A stretch of 56,049 nucleotides of DNA from Prevotella sp. (GCA_017443345.1 JAFSNR010000002.1:1-56049), one strand, 5' to 3'. Positions 25,398 to 35,235 are shown, counted from the first letter of the stretch. The notes: generated by a model not told the origin, from the letters alone. Program-made: numbers and translations.

Positions 25398-28175
25398 TTA
25401 TGTCTTGTGCTCACAAGGAATCCAGATCCAGAAGGTGGATCCAGTGCCTTCTCCCTCGGAGGTGACACCAATCTGGCCGTTGCAGTGATCAGCGATGGCC
25501 TTGCAGATACTGAGGCCAAGGCCTGTACCCTGCACAAAGTCGTTGAGTTTGACAAAACGTTCGAATACGCTGGCTTGCTTCTCCTTAGGGATACCGGCAC
25601 CTGTGTCTTCGCAATAGAAGTAGAGTCCGTTGGTTTCCTCACTGCCATCCTTAGGGATACGTTCCTCTTCGCGATAGCCCACCTTGATATGACCTTCATG
25701 CGTATACTTCACGGCGTTGGTGACAAAATTAGTGAGCAATTGTTGGATGCGTCCTTTGTCAAGGTAGGTGAGATAACTCTGGTAAGGATTAACCTTGATA
25801 AACTCTACGCCAGGTTCCTGGACACGTTGCTCGAGTGTCTGACAGATGTCATCAAAGGCCTTGGCGATGTCGACCTCTTCTGGGAGGATGGCTAGTGCCT
25901 GACCCATGCTTGAGGCCTCAAGGATATCGTTGATAAGACGCATGAGCATATCGCAGTTGTTGCGGATAATGCGGATAAACTGCAGACGCTCCTCGTTGGT
26001 CTCCACAACAGGCAGGAGGTCTGAGAATCCTACAATCGCATTGAGTGGCGTACGAATCTCGTGGGTCATATTGGCGAGGAAGGCACTCTTCATCTTGCCT
26101 GAATTCTCGGCACGCTCAGTCTCTTCTTTCAGTCTCTCTTGGGCAATCATCAGGGAAGTGATGTTACGTGCGAGACCAAAGTAATGCGTCAGATGACCAT
26201 CGGCATCGAACTGTGGAACACCACTGATGGCATACCATACCTGATGACGCTCGAGCGGTGTATAGAGATAATGGTGTACAGCCTCGTAAGGGGTATGCGA
26301 GGCGACGATACGTCTGACATGCTCTACAGCAGCACCTCGTTCATCCTCAATGACGCCCTCGAAGAACTCATTCAGGGTTTCCTTATACTGTTCCTCGCGG
26401 ATACTACGTGAGAAGGAAATCTCATCAGTATCGGGGAAGTAACTCCATATGAACATCTGGCTGTTGTCGAGCAGGTAATGGAGCTGCTTCTCGTATTGTT
26501 CAATGGCCTCGTTGGCACTGATGATCTGTTTGTCGTGCTGACGCTGATTGAGATAGATGTTACGCTCAGCTGTCATGTCGCGGGCTGTCACGAGGTAGTA
26601 CTGAAGTACGTCGTTGTCGTCTACAATGGGACGTATTTTGAACTCGATATACTTGTCGAGGTTCCAGTCAGGATAGTACATGTGTTGACACACATAGAAA
26701 TTATCACGGCTCTCTGGATCGACCTGTCCTTTCAGCAAAGCTGCAGCAAAGAGGTTCGTCTTGCTGAAGAATTCGAAACCTTTCCCCTCAAGTTCGCAGA
26801 GTTGGCGCATATTATCGTTGGCATCCATAAAATTACCATCTTTGTCATAGTACGACATGGCAATCAGATTGATGTCGAACATCTGGCGGTATTTGGTGCC
26901 CATTTCCTGAGTAAGACGTTCTTCGCTGATCTCCTGTGTGAGATCCTTGAACGTGCCGATGAGATAGCGAGGCTTGCCATCCAGATGCTCAGTGACGACA
27001 TGCCCTTCAAGGAAACGCCAGTCTGGGGTATCGTCAGTACCCACATTCCAGCGACGACGTATGGTCCTGATGTCTTTCTTACCTTCAGTCATCTCACGGA
27101 TCTCTTCGTGGAAGGCGGAGCGTTCTTCCATGTGGATATTCGACAGATAGCCATCCATGGTGATACCATTCTGAGGCAGAAGTGAGCCATGGAGGTTACG
27201 CAACTGGTCTGTCAGGATGTCGTACTCCACAACGTAATAGTTACCCATGTTAAGTGCCTGACTCATCATCTGGTTGAGGTCAAGTGTCTTGCGCACAGCC
27301 ATTTTCACACGAGCGCGGATCAGTCGACCCAACAGTAAGGAAACAATCAGCAGGATGACGACACCAGCCAGAATGATCAGTGCGATAGGTGAGGTGTCGT
27401 TGTGTATTCGCTCAGGATGGAAGAACTTGTCTCGGATACGTTCGAGTTCGCCTGACTGTTCGAGACGGGCATAGCCATCGTCGATAGCGTCGATGAGTTC
27501 TTTGTCGTAGCCGATGATACGCAACTCTCCGGCAGGGATGTCAATATCGTCAAGGACAATGTTGTCTATATCGAGTTCCTTGATTTTTAGGCTGAGGGGG
27601 ATCTCGCCCCAGGCTGCATACTTATACTTGCCGTTACGAATACCTGTCAGGGCCTCTCTGGGGTTGTGGTATTCAACGGTGAATTGATCACCTTCTCGCT
27701 CTGAGATGCGCAGGGCCACGTAGTCGTTCTTCTTGATACATAGCGTATCCTCTGGCCCCAGATCACTGAGTTTGGAGATGGCTTTGGTCCCCTTCAGGCG
27801 TGCCGTCTTCACGTTGTAGTAGTTGATCATGTTCTGTGTCATGACATAGGGTCGCTCATTATAGATGAAGGCGAGAGCGTGGATGAGGTCAGCTTGACGC
27901 GTGTTGAAGGTCTCAACAGCCTGATACCACTCCTTCATTTCGAAGCGATGGGGAATCTTTAGCTTGGTGAGGATGGTGTGGAGCACAGTGACATTATAGC
28001 CATCAGCATCACCTTTGTCGTTGCGGTACTCGTAGGGTGGGAACTCCCAGTCGCAGACAATGACAAGGGGACGATCCTCGGTATATTCGCGTATGAAGAG
28101 CGCCCCTGCAGGCAAAATGTTGCAGAAGGCTGTCAGGAGACTGATGAGTAGAAGGGAGTATATTCTTTTCGTCAT
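25398..28175 (-). CDS. Sensor kinase 1: periplasmic SBP-type sensor, PAS domains, canonical histidine kinase
   Basis: The 925-residue protein has a signal/anchor (1-25), a periplasmic solute-binding domain of the SBP_bac_3 type (about 33-255; PLVIVCDWEFPPYEYRN start), a membrane helix (about 265-285), three PAS-like modules (about 300-690), a HisKA domain with phospho-acceptor His705 in NMTHEIRTPLN, and a complete ATPase domain (N box NAVKYT, G1 EDTGAG, G2 GTGLGLS). The layout resembles BvgS-type sensors but lacks receiver and Hpt domains. Its cytosolic part is a paralogue of sensor kinase 3. It follows kinase 2 by 12 nt and precedes the AraC gene by 34 nt. Confidence 0.92.
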   Translation of the reverse strand: MTKRIYSLLLISLLTAFCNILPAGALFIREYTEDRPLVIVCDWEFPPYEYRNDKGDADGYNVTVLHTILTKLKIPHRFEMKEWYQAVETFNTRQADLIHALAFIYNERPYVMTQNMINYYNVKTARLKGTKAISKLSDLGPEDTLCIKKNDYVALRISEREGDQFTVEYHNPREALTGIRNGKYKYAAWGEIPLSLKIKELDIDNIVLDDIDIPAGELRIIGYDKELIDAIDDGYARLEQSGELERIRDKFFHPERIHNDTSPIALIILAGVVILLIVSLLLGRLIRARVKMAVRKTLDLNQMMSQALNMGNYYVVEYDILTDQLRNLHGSLLPQNGITMDGYLSNIHMEERSAFHEEIREMTEGKKDIRTIRRRWNVGTDDTPDWRFLEGHVVTEHLDGKPRYLIGTFKDLTQEISEERLTQEMGTKYRQMFDINLIAMSYYDKDGNFMDANDNMRQLCELEGKGFEFFSKTNLFAAALLKGQVDPESRDNFYVCQHMYYPDWNLDKYIEFKIRPIVDDNDVLQYYLVTARDMTAERNIYLNQRQHDKQIISANEAIEQYEKQLHYLLDNSQMFIWSYFPDTDEISFSRSIREEQYKETLNEFFEGVIEDERGAAVEHVRRIVASHTPYEAVHHYLYTPLERHQVWYAISGVPQFDADGHLTHYFGLARNITSLMIAQERLKEETERAENSGKMKSAFLANMTHEIRTPLNAIVGFSDLLPVVETNEERLQFIRIIRNNCDMLMRLINDILEASSMGQALAILPEEVDIAKAFDDICQTLEQRVQEPGVEFIKVNPYQSYLTYLDKGRIQQLLTNFVTNAVKYTHEGHIKVGYREEERIPKDGSEETNGLYFYCEDTGAGIPKEKQASVFERFVKLNDFVQGTGLGLSICKAIADHCNGQIGVTSEGEGTGSTFWIWIPCEHKT

Positions 28176-28187
28176 GTCGTATCTCTA

Positions 28188-30956
28188 TTATATGCGTTCC
28201 ATTTCAATCAGTTTGCAGGGTAGGCTAATCCAGACAACGGTACCCTTTCCTTCCTCGGACTTGAGCTGGATCTTTCCCCCCATGTACTCGATGAGCTCAT
28301 GGCAGATGCTCAGACCCAGACCTGCGCCTGTGCTGGCGCCTGTCACGAAGCGTTCGAAGATGTGCTCGACAGCCTCCTTGGGGATGCCTGAACCTGTATC
28401 CTCAACAGAGATCATTAACTGGTCACCCATATAGTCGTAACGTACTTCTACAGTACCCTTGCTCGTGTGCTGCACGGCATTAGTGATGACCTTGTCAATG
28501 ACCATCGACAGGTTGTTATCATCGACCTCGATAACCATGCGCTTATAGGGATTCCGCACGATATACTTGACATCAGGTTGCTTCAGGTTGTTCCATACGG
28601 CCTCACAACGACTGACGAAGATAGTCGCAAAGTCTATGGGCTTGGGAGCGATGGTAATCATGCCTGCGTCCAGACGTGAAAGGAAGAGAATGTCGTTGAT
28701 GAGCTTGAGCAATGATGAGGAACTGCGCTTGATCTCGTCGATGAAGACGGCCTCATCCTCAGGAGAATGTTCTAACTCGAAGAGTTCTGAGAATCCTACT
28801 ACCGAATTGAGTGGGGTACGGATCTCGTAACTCATGTTACGGAGGAAGGCATTCTTGATGACCTCCACCTCCTGTGCACGGACAGTCTCTTTGGCCAGCT
28901 TGGCCTCGATGGCCTTCAGTTCACTGATGTCACGACACATGCCGAAATATTCCTTGACCTTACCTTGATGGTAGAGGGGAATAAAATGGAATTGCAAGTA
29001 GAGGGGTTGTCCGTTCTGACGGATGATGCACTTGACTTCACCATACAGTGAACCAGTTGCCAGATTCTCCATCTTGTTGAGTATGCGTAAAGCTTGTTTC
29101 TTCGACTCCTCAGCTACGAGTGAGAGAGCTCTGGTCTGAGTGAGGGCATAGCGGGCATGTCCGATCTCACTGTAAATGGTCAGTGTGTGGGAGTCGAGAT
29201 GATAGGTGGCCATACTGATACCTCCTACGCGAAGCACATAGTCGATGTTCTTGACATAATGGGTCATCTCGTTGTTCATCTGTTGTAACTGTCGGGTGTT
29301 GTCCTTCAGTTGGCGATAGGCATGAACCGTTTCTGTGACATCACGACCTGTACCAAAGATTCCCAACAATTCGTTCTGTTTGCCTCGGACAGGCATCAGT
29401 TGGAGCTCATAGTACATCTCATCGCGCTTCAGGAGTTTGTTGAGTGGTCGCTTATCTTCTTTCGTGTAGATTTGTGTCAGGTAGAGATAATCCATATTAT
29501 CAAGGGTGAAATCGTCTAAACCCAAGACGTCTTTGACGTGGATCTTCATCTCGCGAATCACTTCTATGGGGGTGCCCAGAGCATTGAGCGCTTTTTGGTT
29601 CATCTCTGTGATATAACCGTCTTGATCATAGGCAACCATATCGATCATGGCCGAATTGAAGATGGACTGGTAGCGCAGCATCGTGTCCTTCACCTTGCGA
29701 TGACGGGCGATATCCTCTGTGATGTCATTGCGCGAGCAGATAATGACAGAGGGCTTCTTCTGTTTGTCGCGACGCAGTACTGAGAGGGTCAGGTTGAAGT
29801 CCCTTGGGTCATCTGCATGATTGATGTCCCAAACAAGGAGGTTGATGGTGACGCTCTGGACCTCTTCTTGGATGACCTGCTTGAGGGCATTGGTCAGTTT
29901 ATTGAAACCATCGGCCTTATAGCGTTGCGAGAATTCCAGTGAGGTATAGGTGCGTTCAGGACGACCATGCTGGTCCATCACAGTAAAGATCTGCGATGCT
30001 ACGTCATAGGTCCAGAAACTCACATGACTGGTCTCCAGAATAAGCGTCAGTCGGTCGTTGCTCTTTCGGATCTCCTTGGTCATCTTCCGTTCGCGTACCT
30101 TATATATAATATAATAGAGCAAGAAGAAAAAGGCAACGATGGTCAGGAGGTAGATGACCTGCCAAATCCAGGCCGGGATACCCGAGTCCTTGCGTTCTGG
30201 GTAGAACCACTTGTTCTGGATGGGTGTCAGTCGGTCATTCGCACGTAGCATGTTATAGACACTGTCCATCTGTGCCAGCAGATGATGATCGTGTGAGAAG
30301 AATTTATACTCACCGTAGGGCAGGTCGATTGGCATGAGTTGGAGGTGCTCTGTCTGGTATTTCTGCATGAGCCACTTCAGTGACATGGTATTCCAAAGGA
30401 TGATACCTTCATTATCTGTACTGACCTTGAGAATAGCGTCTCTCATGTCGTCGTAGGCTTCAATCTGTACATTGATTTTGTGATCGAGGAGGTAGTGGTG
30501 ACTGAAACTGCCCTCATGTACTATAACACGATGGTTGTTCAGGTCATTGGCGTCATGGATCTCTATGCGCTTGCTTTTCGGCACGACGATACTGTGCGTG
30601 AAGAGCTGCACAATCGACTGGCCATAGGAGGAGTTGCTTCTGGCAAAGTCTGCATCCATGCGCAGCATGAGGTCCGACTGCCTATTCTTCAAGTCTGACT
30701 GAGCCTCGAGTGTGGGCTTCAGTTTGATGATGTAAGGAATGTCAAGTTCTTTAAAGATGAGCTTCAGCAGGTCGATGTTGTAGCCATCGGGCTCACCGTT
30801 TGCATTGAGGAACACGTAAGGCCAGAGATCCCAGGCATCCTCGTATATAAGAGGCCTGCTCTGGTTGTAGACAATGATGCTGTCCTGAGGTGCAGCCGAG
30901 CCAGTACCAGGCACCAGCAGCCCAATGACCAATATGATTCTATATATATTCTTCAT
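28188..30956 (-). CDS. Sensor kinase 2: SBP-type sensor with phospho-acceptor His replaced by Tyr
   Basis: The 922-residue protein has a signal peptide (1-22), an SBP_bac_3-like periplasmic domain (about 27-255), a membrane helix (about 265-290), PAS-like modules, a HisKA-like dimerisation domain and an ATPase domain. The H box reads NMSYEIRTPLN: Tyr710 (codon TAC at 28829-28827) stands where His is required, so autophosphorylation of this chain at the usual site is not possible. N box (TNAVQHT), G1 (EDTGSG) and G2 (GAGLGLS) are intact, so ATP binding should be preserved. It is a paralogue of sensor kinase 4. It may work by phosphorylating a partner subunit or as a non-catalytic sensor. Confidence 0.92.
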   Translation of the reverse strand: MKNIYRIILVIGLLVPGTGSAAPQDSIIVYNQSRPLIYEDAWDLWPYVFLNANGEPDGYNIDLLKLIFKELDIPYIIKLKPTLEAQSDLKNRQSDLMLRMDADFARSNSSYGQSIVQLFTHSIVVPKSKRIEIHDANDLNNHRVIVHEGSFSHHYLLDHKINVQIEAYDDMRDAILKVSTDNEGIILWNTMSLKWLMQKYQTEHLQLMPIDLPYGEYKFFSHDHHLLAQMDSVYNMLRANDRLTPIQNKWFYPERKDSGIPAWIWQVIYLLTIVAFFFLLYYIIYKVRERKMTKEIRKSNDRLTLILETSHVSFWTYDVASQIFTVMDQHGRPERTYTSLEFSQRYKADGFNKLTNALKQVIQEEVQSVTINLLVWDINHADDPRDFNLTLSVLRRDKQKKPSVIICSRNDITEDIARHRKVKDTMLRYQSIFNSAMIDMVAYDQDGYITEMNQKALNALGTPIEVIREMKIHVKDVLGLDDFTLDNMDYLYLTQIYTKEDKRPLNKLLKRDEMYYELQLMPVRGKQNELLGIFGTGRDVTETVHAYRQLKDNTRQLQQMNNEMTHYVKNIDYVLRVGGISMATYHLDSHTLTIYSEIGHARYALTQTRALSLVAEESKKQALRILNKMENLATGSLYGEVKCIIRQNGQPLYLQFHFIPLYHQGKVKEYFGMCRDISELKAIEAKLAKETVRAQEVEVIKNAFLRNMSYEIRTPLNSVVGFSELFELEHSPEDEAVFIDEIKRSSSSLLKLINDILFLSRLDAGMITIAPKPIDFATIFVSRCEAVWNNLKQPDVKYIVRNPYKRMVIEVDDNNLSMVIDKVITNAVQHTSKGTVEVRYDYMGDQLMISVEDTGSGIPKEAVEHIFERFVTGASTGAGLGLSICHELIEYMGGKIQLKSEEGKGTVVWISLPCKLIEMERI

Positions 30957-30988
30957 TCTTCACTTTTCACTTTTCACTTTTCACTCCT
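30957..30988 (-). repeat. GTGAAAA repeat at the kinase 3/kinase 2 junction
   Basis: Three to four GTGAAAA units followed by GTGAGGA units (minus strand) fill the 24-nt gap and form the last codons of kinase 3 (ERSEE and the TGA stop). Confidence 0.7.
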
Positions 30989-33011
30989 CACTCCTCTCAC
31001 AGGGAATCCATATCCAGAAGGTGGAACCTGTGCCCTCGCCCTCTGAAGTCAGACCGATATCACCCTGACAACTGTTGGCAATGGCCTTGCAGATACTCAG
31101 GCCAAGACCTGTTCCCTGTACATAGTCATTCAGTTTCACAAATCGCTCAAACACCTTTGCCTGGTCTTCCTTAGGAATACCAGTGCCAGTATCTTCGCAG
31201 TACATGTATAGACCATTTCGACCTTCGCGTTGTTGGTATTCATAGCCTATCTTAATATGTCCCTGTTGGGTGTACTTGACTGCGTTGGTCACAAAGTTGG
31301 TCACCACCTGTTGCATACGCCCACTATCGATAGTGGTAACAAATGAGTCGTATGGGTTTTCTGAGATGAACTTCACCTCAGGGTTCTGCACGCGTTGGGC
31401 AAGGATAGTAGAGACATCTGCAAACACTTTGGCGAAGTCCACCTTTCTCGCAGTAATCTCTATACCTTCAGTCTCAAGCGACGAGACAGCCAGAATATCG
31501 TTTACCAGTCTGAGCAGCATGTCGCAGTTGTTCATGATAACGCGTATGATTTCTTGTTTCTCTTCAGTGGTCGACATCATGGGCAACACGTCTGAGAAGC
31601 CTACGATGGCGTTCAGTGGCGTACGGATCTCATGCGTCATATTTGCCATGAAGGTACTCTTGCGGAGACCCGACTGGTTGGCGCGTTCTGTCTCTTCCTT
31701 CAGACGCTCCTGTTTCTCGATGAGGTTAGTGACGTTGCGTACCACACCGTAGGTACCCATCATCATGCCGTTCTCGTCAAAGAATGGCACACTCTCAATG
31801 AAATTCCATTGTAATTCCTTTTTATCGTTGAAGAACGAACGCATATGGGTCAGGTCTGTTCGCTGCACACTGAAGTAGGTTTCGTATTCTCTCAGTCCCT
31901 GTTTGAACGGACTGTCCACGAAGTGGTCGATGAGCTCATCAAAGTTCAGACGCAACTCTGGACTGCTCATACTCTTATAGAAGGTACAGATTCGCTCGTT
32001 GATATTGATGCGGAAGAAACGCATGTCACAGTGCTCCATCAGGTACTGCAACTCGTTTTCATAGCGTTCGATGGCCTCGTTCTGCAGTCGGATACGCGCC
32101 TCGTTGCGTTTGTTCTCGAGATAGAGATCACGTTCCTGGGTGATGTCGCGGATGGAGAAGGTGATGAAGAAGAGTTCGCCCTTTTCATCATATACCGGGT
32201 GGAGGCGCATCTCTGTGTAGCAGTTCACACCTCGTTCGATAATCACACTCTTCGTACAGAAGTAGAGATCCTGGGCCTGGCGGTCATAGAGCACTTCTCT
32301 GAACGTGGGCATGTCGTAGATCGTGCTGTTGAAATAATAAGGGTCATTCTCAGTCTGGAAGTTCAGGATCTCGCGCATTTTCTTGTTGGCAGCAATCAGC
32401 TTGCCTTCTTTGTCGTAGAAAGCCAGTCCCACCAGACTTTGGTCGAAGATTTTCCGATAACGGTCAGTCATCTCCAGCTCCTGTTGTTCGCGAAGGATAC
32501 GTTCTGTTTCGTCTGTCAGTGTACAGAAAAAGTTGGTTGGGATCTTCAAAGCGGGATTGCTGTATTCTGCAATGCCGATATCGCGCATCCAGTGCCACTC
32601 TCCTTTGTGGGCCTTCATACTCCAGTCCCAGCGGATGAGGCATTCTGAGGTCTTGTCGCCTTTGATCAGGCGTCGTAGGGCTTCGGTATAGAGATGGCGG
32701 TCGTCAGGATGGATATACGCCAGACTTTCCTCATAGCCCATGCCTTCCTCGGGCAGGAAGTTACCATGCATGTTGCGGGCAAAGCGGTCCTGGAACGAGA
32801 GCTTTAGCACATAGTTGTTGCTGGCATTGAGGGTGTGCTGCATGATGGCCGACAGGTCCTTCACCTTTTCAGAATTTTTGCGGATGCGCAGGATGGTGAT
32901 ACGGTTGACCACCCAACCGATAATAAAGGCAATGAATGTCAGCAGTGTGATCGTCAGCGAGATGCTGTCGACGGAGGCACTGTTTTGTATGGTAAGGATC
33001 AGACTGTTCAT
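30981..33011 (-). CDS. Sensor kinase 3: membrane-anchored PAS histidine kinase, canonical
   Basis: The 676-residue protein has a single N-terminal membrane helix (about 18-40) and no periplasmic domain, then three PAS-like modules (about 50-435), HisKA with His460 in NMTHEIRTPLN, and a full ATPase domain (TNAVKYT, EDTGTG, GTGLGLS). It is closely related to the cytosolic part of sensor kinase 1, including the TGLGLSICKAIA and GEGTGSTFWIWIP stretches. It starts 9 nt after kinase 4, so the two are probably translated together. Its ligand input is unknown. Confidence 0.92.
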   Translation of the reverse strand: MNSLILTIQNSASVDSISLTITLLTFIAFIIGWVVNRITILRIRKNSEKVKDLSAIMQHTLNASNNYVLKLSFQDRFARNMHGNFLPEEGMGYEESLAYIHPDDRHLYTEALRRLIKGDKTSECLIRWDWSMKAHKGEWHWMRDIGIAEYSNPALKIPTNFFCTLTDETERILREQQELEMTDRYRKIFDQSLVGLAFYDKEGKLIAANKKMREILNFQTENDPYYFNSTIYDMPTFREVLYDRQAQDLYFCTKSVIIERGVNCYTEMRLHPVYDEKGELFFITFSIRDITQERDLYLENKRNEARIRLQNEAIERYENELQYLMEHCDMRFFRININERICTFYKSMSSPELRLNFDELIDHFVDSPFKQGLREYETYFSVQRTDLTHMRSFFNDKKELQWNFIESVPFFDENGMMMGTYGVVRNVTNLIEKQERLKEETERANQSGLRKSTFMANMTHEIRTPLNAIVGFSDVLPMMSTTEEKQEIIRVIMNNCDMLLRLVNDILAVSSLETEGIEITARKVDFAKVFADVSTILAQRVQNPEVKFISENPYDSFVTTIDSGRMQQVVTNFVTNAVKYTQQGHIKIGYEYQQREGRNGLYMYCEDTGTGIPKEDQAKVFERFVKLNDYVQGTGLGLSICKAIANSCQGDIGLTSEGEGTGSTFWIWIPCERSEE

Positions 33012-33020
33012 AAGGCACCA

Positions 33021-35171
33021 TTAAATAAGTTCTTGGACTTTTTTCTCCAATACGCCCATTTCACAGGGGATGGTCACAAAGAAGGTCGTGCCTTTGTCCC
33101 GTTCCGACTGTACTTCAATGCTACCGCCCATCTGTTCGATGAGTTCTTTCACAATGGGTAGGTCAAGCCCGGTTCCTTCTGCGTCGTTGTTGTCTTCATT
33201 GGCGAAACGGTTGAAGGCATTTTCCAGTTCTTGAGGTGACATGCCCTTGCTGGTATCATCAATAGTAATGTTCAGCTCCCCATGGCGATATTCGTATTTC
33301 GCCCTGACAGTGCCCTCCTTGGTGGTGGCACCTGAGTGGGTGCAGAGCTTTTGGATGACCATTCCCAGGTTCTGTTGGTCGATATTGACGAGCAGACGGT
33401 TGTAGGGATTATCCACTACAGCCTTGACGTTGGGTTGCAGATTGCTCCAGCCCATATAGCACCAACCGTCGAACAATAGGGCGAAGTCGCACTCTTGGTA
33501 GTTGTATTCAATCATACGGGCATCGAGTCGTGAGAGGAAGAGGATATCGTTAATCAGGGCCAGCAGTACACCGGTATTTTTCTTGATCTCCTCTGCGAAG
33601 ATAGGCTCATCCTCCTCGCTGTGTTCACTGTTGAAGAGTTCGGCAAAGCCGATGACAGCATTCAGTGGTGTACGCAGCTCGTGGCTCATGTTCAGGAGGA
33701 ACGTGTTCTTCAGACGCTCTTCCTCCTGGGCTTTCTCCGTCTCTTCCTGTAATCTGAGCTCGGTATAGGTCATTTCGGTTTCATTGCGACACATACCGAA
33801 ATAGTGGGTAATCTTTCCTTCGCTGTCAGTAATGGGCATCATGTTGAAGTTCAAGTAGACATGGCGTCCTTGATTGTCACGAATGATGGTACGGACGGTT
33901 TCTGAGAAAGTGCCAGGATGTAGACGGTCCATTCTGCAGAACAGACGTTCAGCCTTGGCATAGTCATCAGGGTGAACCATGATGAAGGCTCGCAGTTGGG
34001 GCAGCGTATATTCTGTGGCGTTCAGGTCGCTCGAGATGTCGAGGTTATGCGTGTCAGGATGATAGTTCACCATGCGCACATCACTCACCTTCAATGAGTA
34101 GTTGATGTTCTGGATATACTGTTGAATATCCTTGATACGGGATTCTATCAGTAGGCTGGTCTTCTTCTGCTGGTGGAATGAGTTCACCATGTCCGTGATG
34201 TTTCTTCCTGCCATCATGATACCGTTCAGCTTGCCATCCTTGTCTCTCAATAAAGTGGTGGTGCGCTCGAAGTAAATCTTGTCTCCGCCCCAGTCATGGG
34301 AAGCCAGTGAGCCTACGCGGTTATTGACATTCTTCAGGTCGACGATGCTCGAACTGGGCGTCGGGGTGTCTGAGGTCAGGTCAATGTCACGCATGGAAGG
34401 CCAGTCCGTATATTTGGGCTTCTTGGCGATCAGGGCCTTACGGTCTTTGATGAAATACGACTCACAGGCCTTGTCGTTGATGTCAAGCATGGTACCCTCA
34501 CCATCGAAATAGACCATGTCTACTAATGAGGAGTCGAAGAGGGTCTGGTATCTCAAGGCTGTACGCTTGGCTTCCTCCGCCCGTTGCTGCTCGTCGGTAA
34601 TGTCGCGTTGGGTTCCCAGCAGCTGCAGGGGGAATCCGCTCTTGCCCTTGCGTAATACCGTGATGGTAATCTCATAGATATGCTGGTAATCTTCCCCGCT
34701 TTCACTCTTGATAGGGGTACTCCTGACGATGATAGTCTCCGATGGCTTCATCCTCTCCCTCACCTTTGACATCACCTTCAACAATTCGGTAAAGTCATTT
34801 CGATCGTAGAATTGAGAGAACTCAAAGGGGGTATAGGTGGTCTCCGAGGTGCCTTGCTCTGCCACAATCTTATAGAGGTCGTGCTTGGCGTCGTAGGTCC
34901 AGGCTGCGGTTTTGTTAGAGGTCATGACGAGATTCAGCTGTGCAATGAGCTGTTTCCCCTGTTTGGTGACATCCCGTTCGCGGTAGTAAATCACACGGTT
35001 GAAAAAGATCATGACAAAGACGGAAATGAGGAAAGCCGCCACCAGATATGCGAGGATGTGATGGATATCCAGAATGGTTTCCATGTTCTCTTCCTGGGCC
35101 ATGACCGCCAAAGGGACTGTCAGGGCGATACAGAGTATGATTGACCTTTGCAGGTATGGTTTAGCACACAT
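33021..35171 (-). CDS. Sensor kinase 4: PAS kinase with intact His but degenerate ATP-binding domain
   Basis: The 716-residue protein has a signal-like helix (8-24) and a second membrane helix (about 41-60), PAS-like modules (about 70-470) and an H box NMSHELRTPLN with His497. The ATPase domain is recognisable but broken. The N-box Asn-Ala is His-Ser (THSGATT, His612), the G1 motif DTGxG is DTSKG, and G2 GLGLS is GLDLP. It should therefore accept phosphate but not bind ATP normally. It is a paralogue of sensor kinase 2, which has the reverse defect. It is the first gene of the operon, with a promoter at 35235-35204. Confidence 0.92.
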   Translation of the reverse strand: MCAKPYLQRSIILCIALTVPLAVMAQEENMETILDIHHILAYLVAAFLISVFVMIFFNRVIYYRERDVTKQGKQLIAQLNLVMTSNKTAAWTYDAKHDLYKIVAEQGTSETTYTPFEFSQFYDRNDFTELLKVMSKVRERMKPSETIIVRSTPIKSESGEDYQHIYEITITVLRKGKSGFPLQLLGTQRDITDEQQRAEEAKRTALRYQTLFDSSLVDMVYFDGEGTMLDINDKACESYFIKDRKALIAKKPKYTDWPSMRDIDLTSDTPTPSSSIVDLKNVNNRVGSLASHDWGGDKIYFERTTTLLRDKDGKLNGIMMAGRNITDMVNSFHQQKKTSLLIESRIKDIQQYIQNINYSLKVSDVRMVNYHPDTHNLDISSDLNATEYTLPQLRAFIMVHPDDYAKAERLFCRMDRLHPGTFSETVRTIIRDNQGRHVYLNFNMMPITDSEGKITHYFGMCRNETEMTYTELRLQEETEKAQEEERLKNTFLLNMSHELRTPLNAVIGFAELFNSEHSEEDEPIFAEEIKKNTGVLLALINDILFLSRLDARMIEYNYQECDFALLFDGWCYMGWSNLQPNVKAVVDNPYNRLLVNIDQQNLGMVIQKLCTHSGATTKEGTVRAKYEYRHGELNITIDDTSKGMSPQELENAFNRFANEDNNDAEGTGLDLPIVKELIEQMGGSIEVQSERDKGTTFFVTIPCEMGVLEKKVQELI

Positions 35172-35203
35172 AAATTGTCTAATAGAATGGTAGTAACCAC
35201 GCG

Positions 35204-35235
35204 CAAAGTTAAGGCTTTTTAGTTAAACCACCAAA
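35204..35235 (-). promoter_or_regulatory. Promoter of the sensor kinase operon
   Basis: TTTG (35235-35232, in AAATTTGGTGG) and TAACTTTG (35211-35204) on the minus strand are 24 bp apart; the ATG is 32 nt further. Confidence 0.8.
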
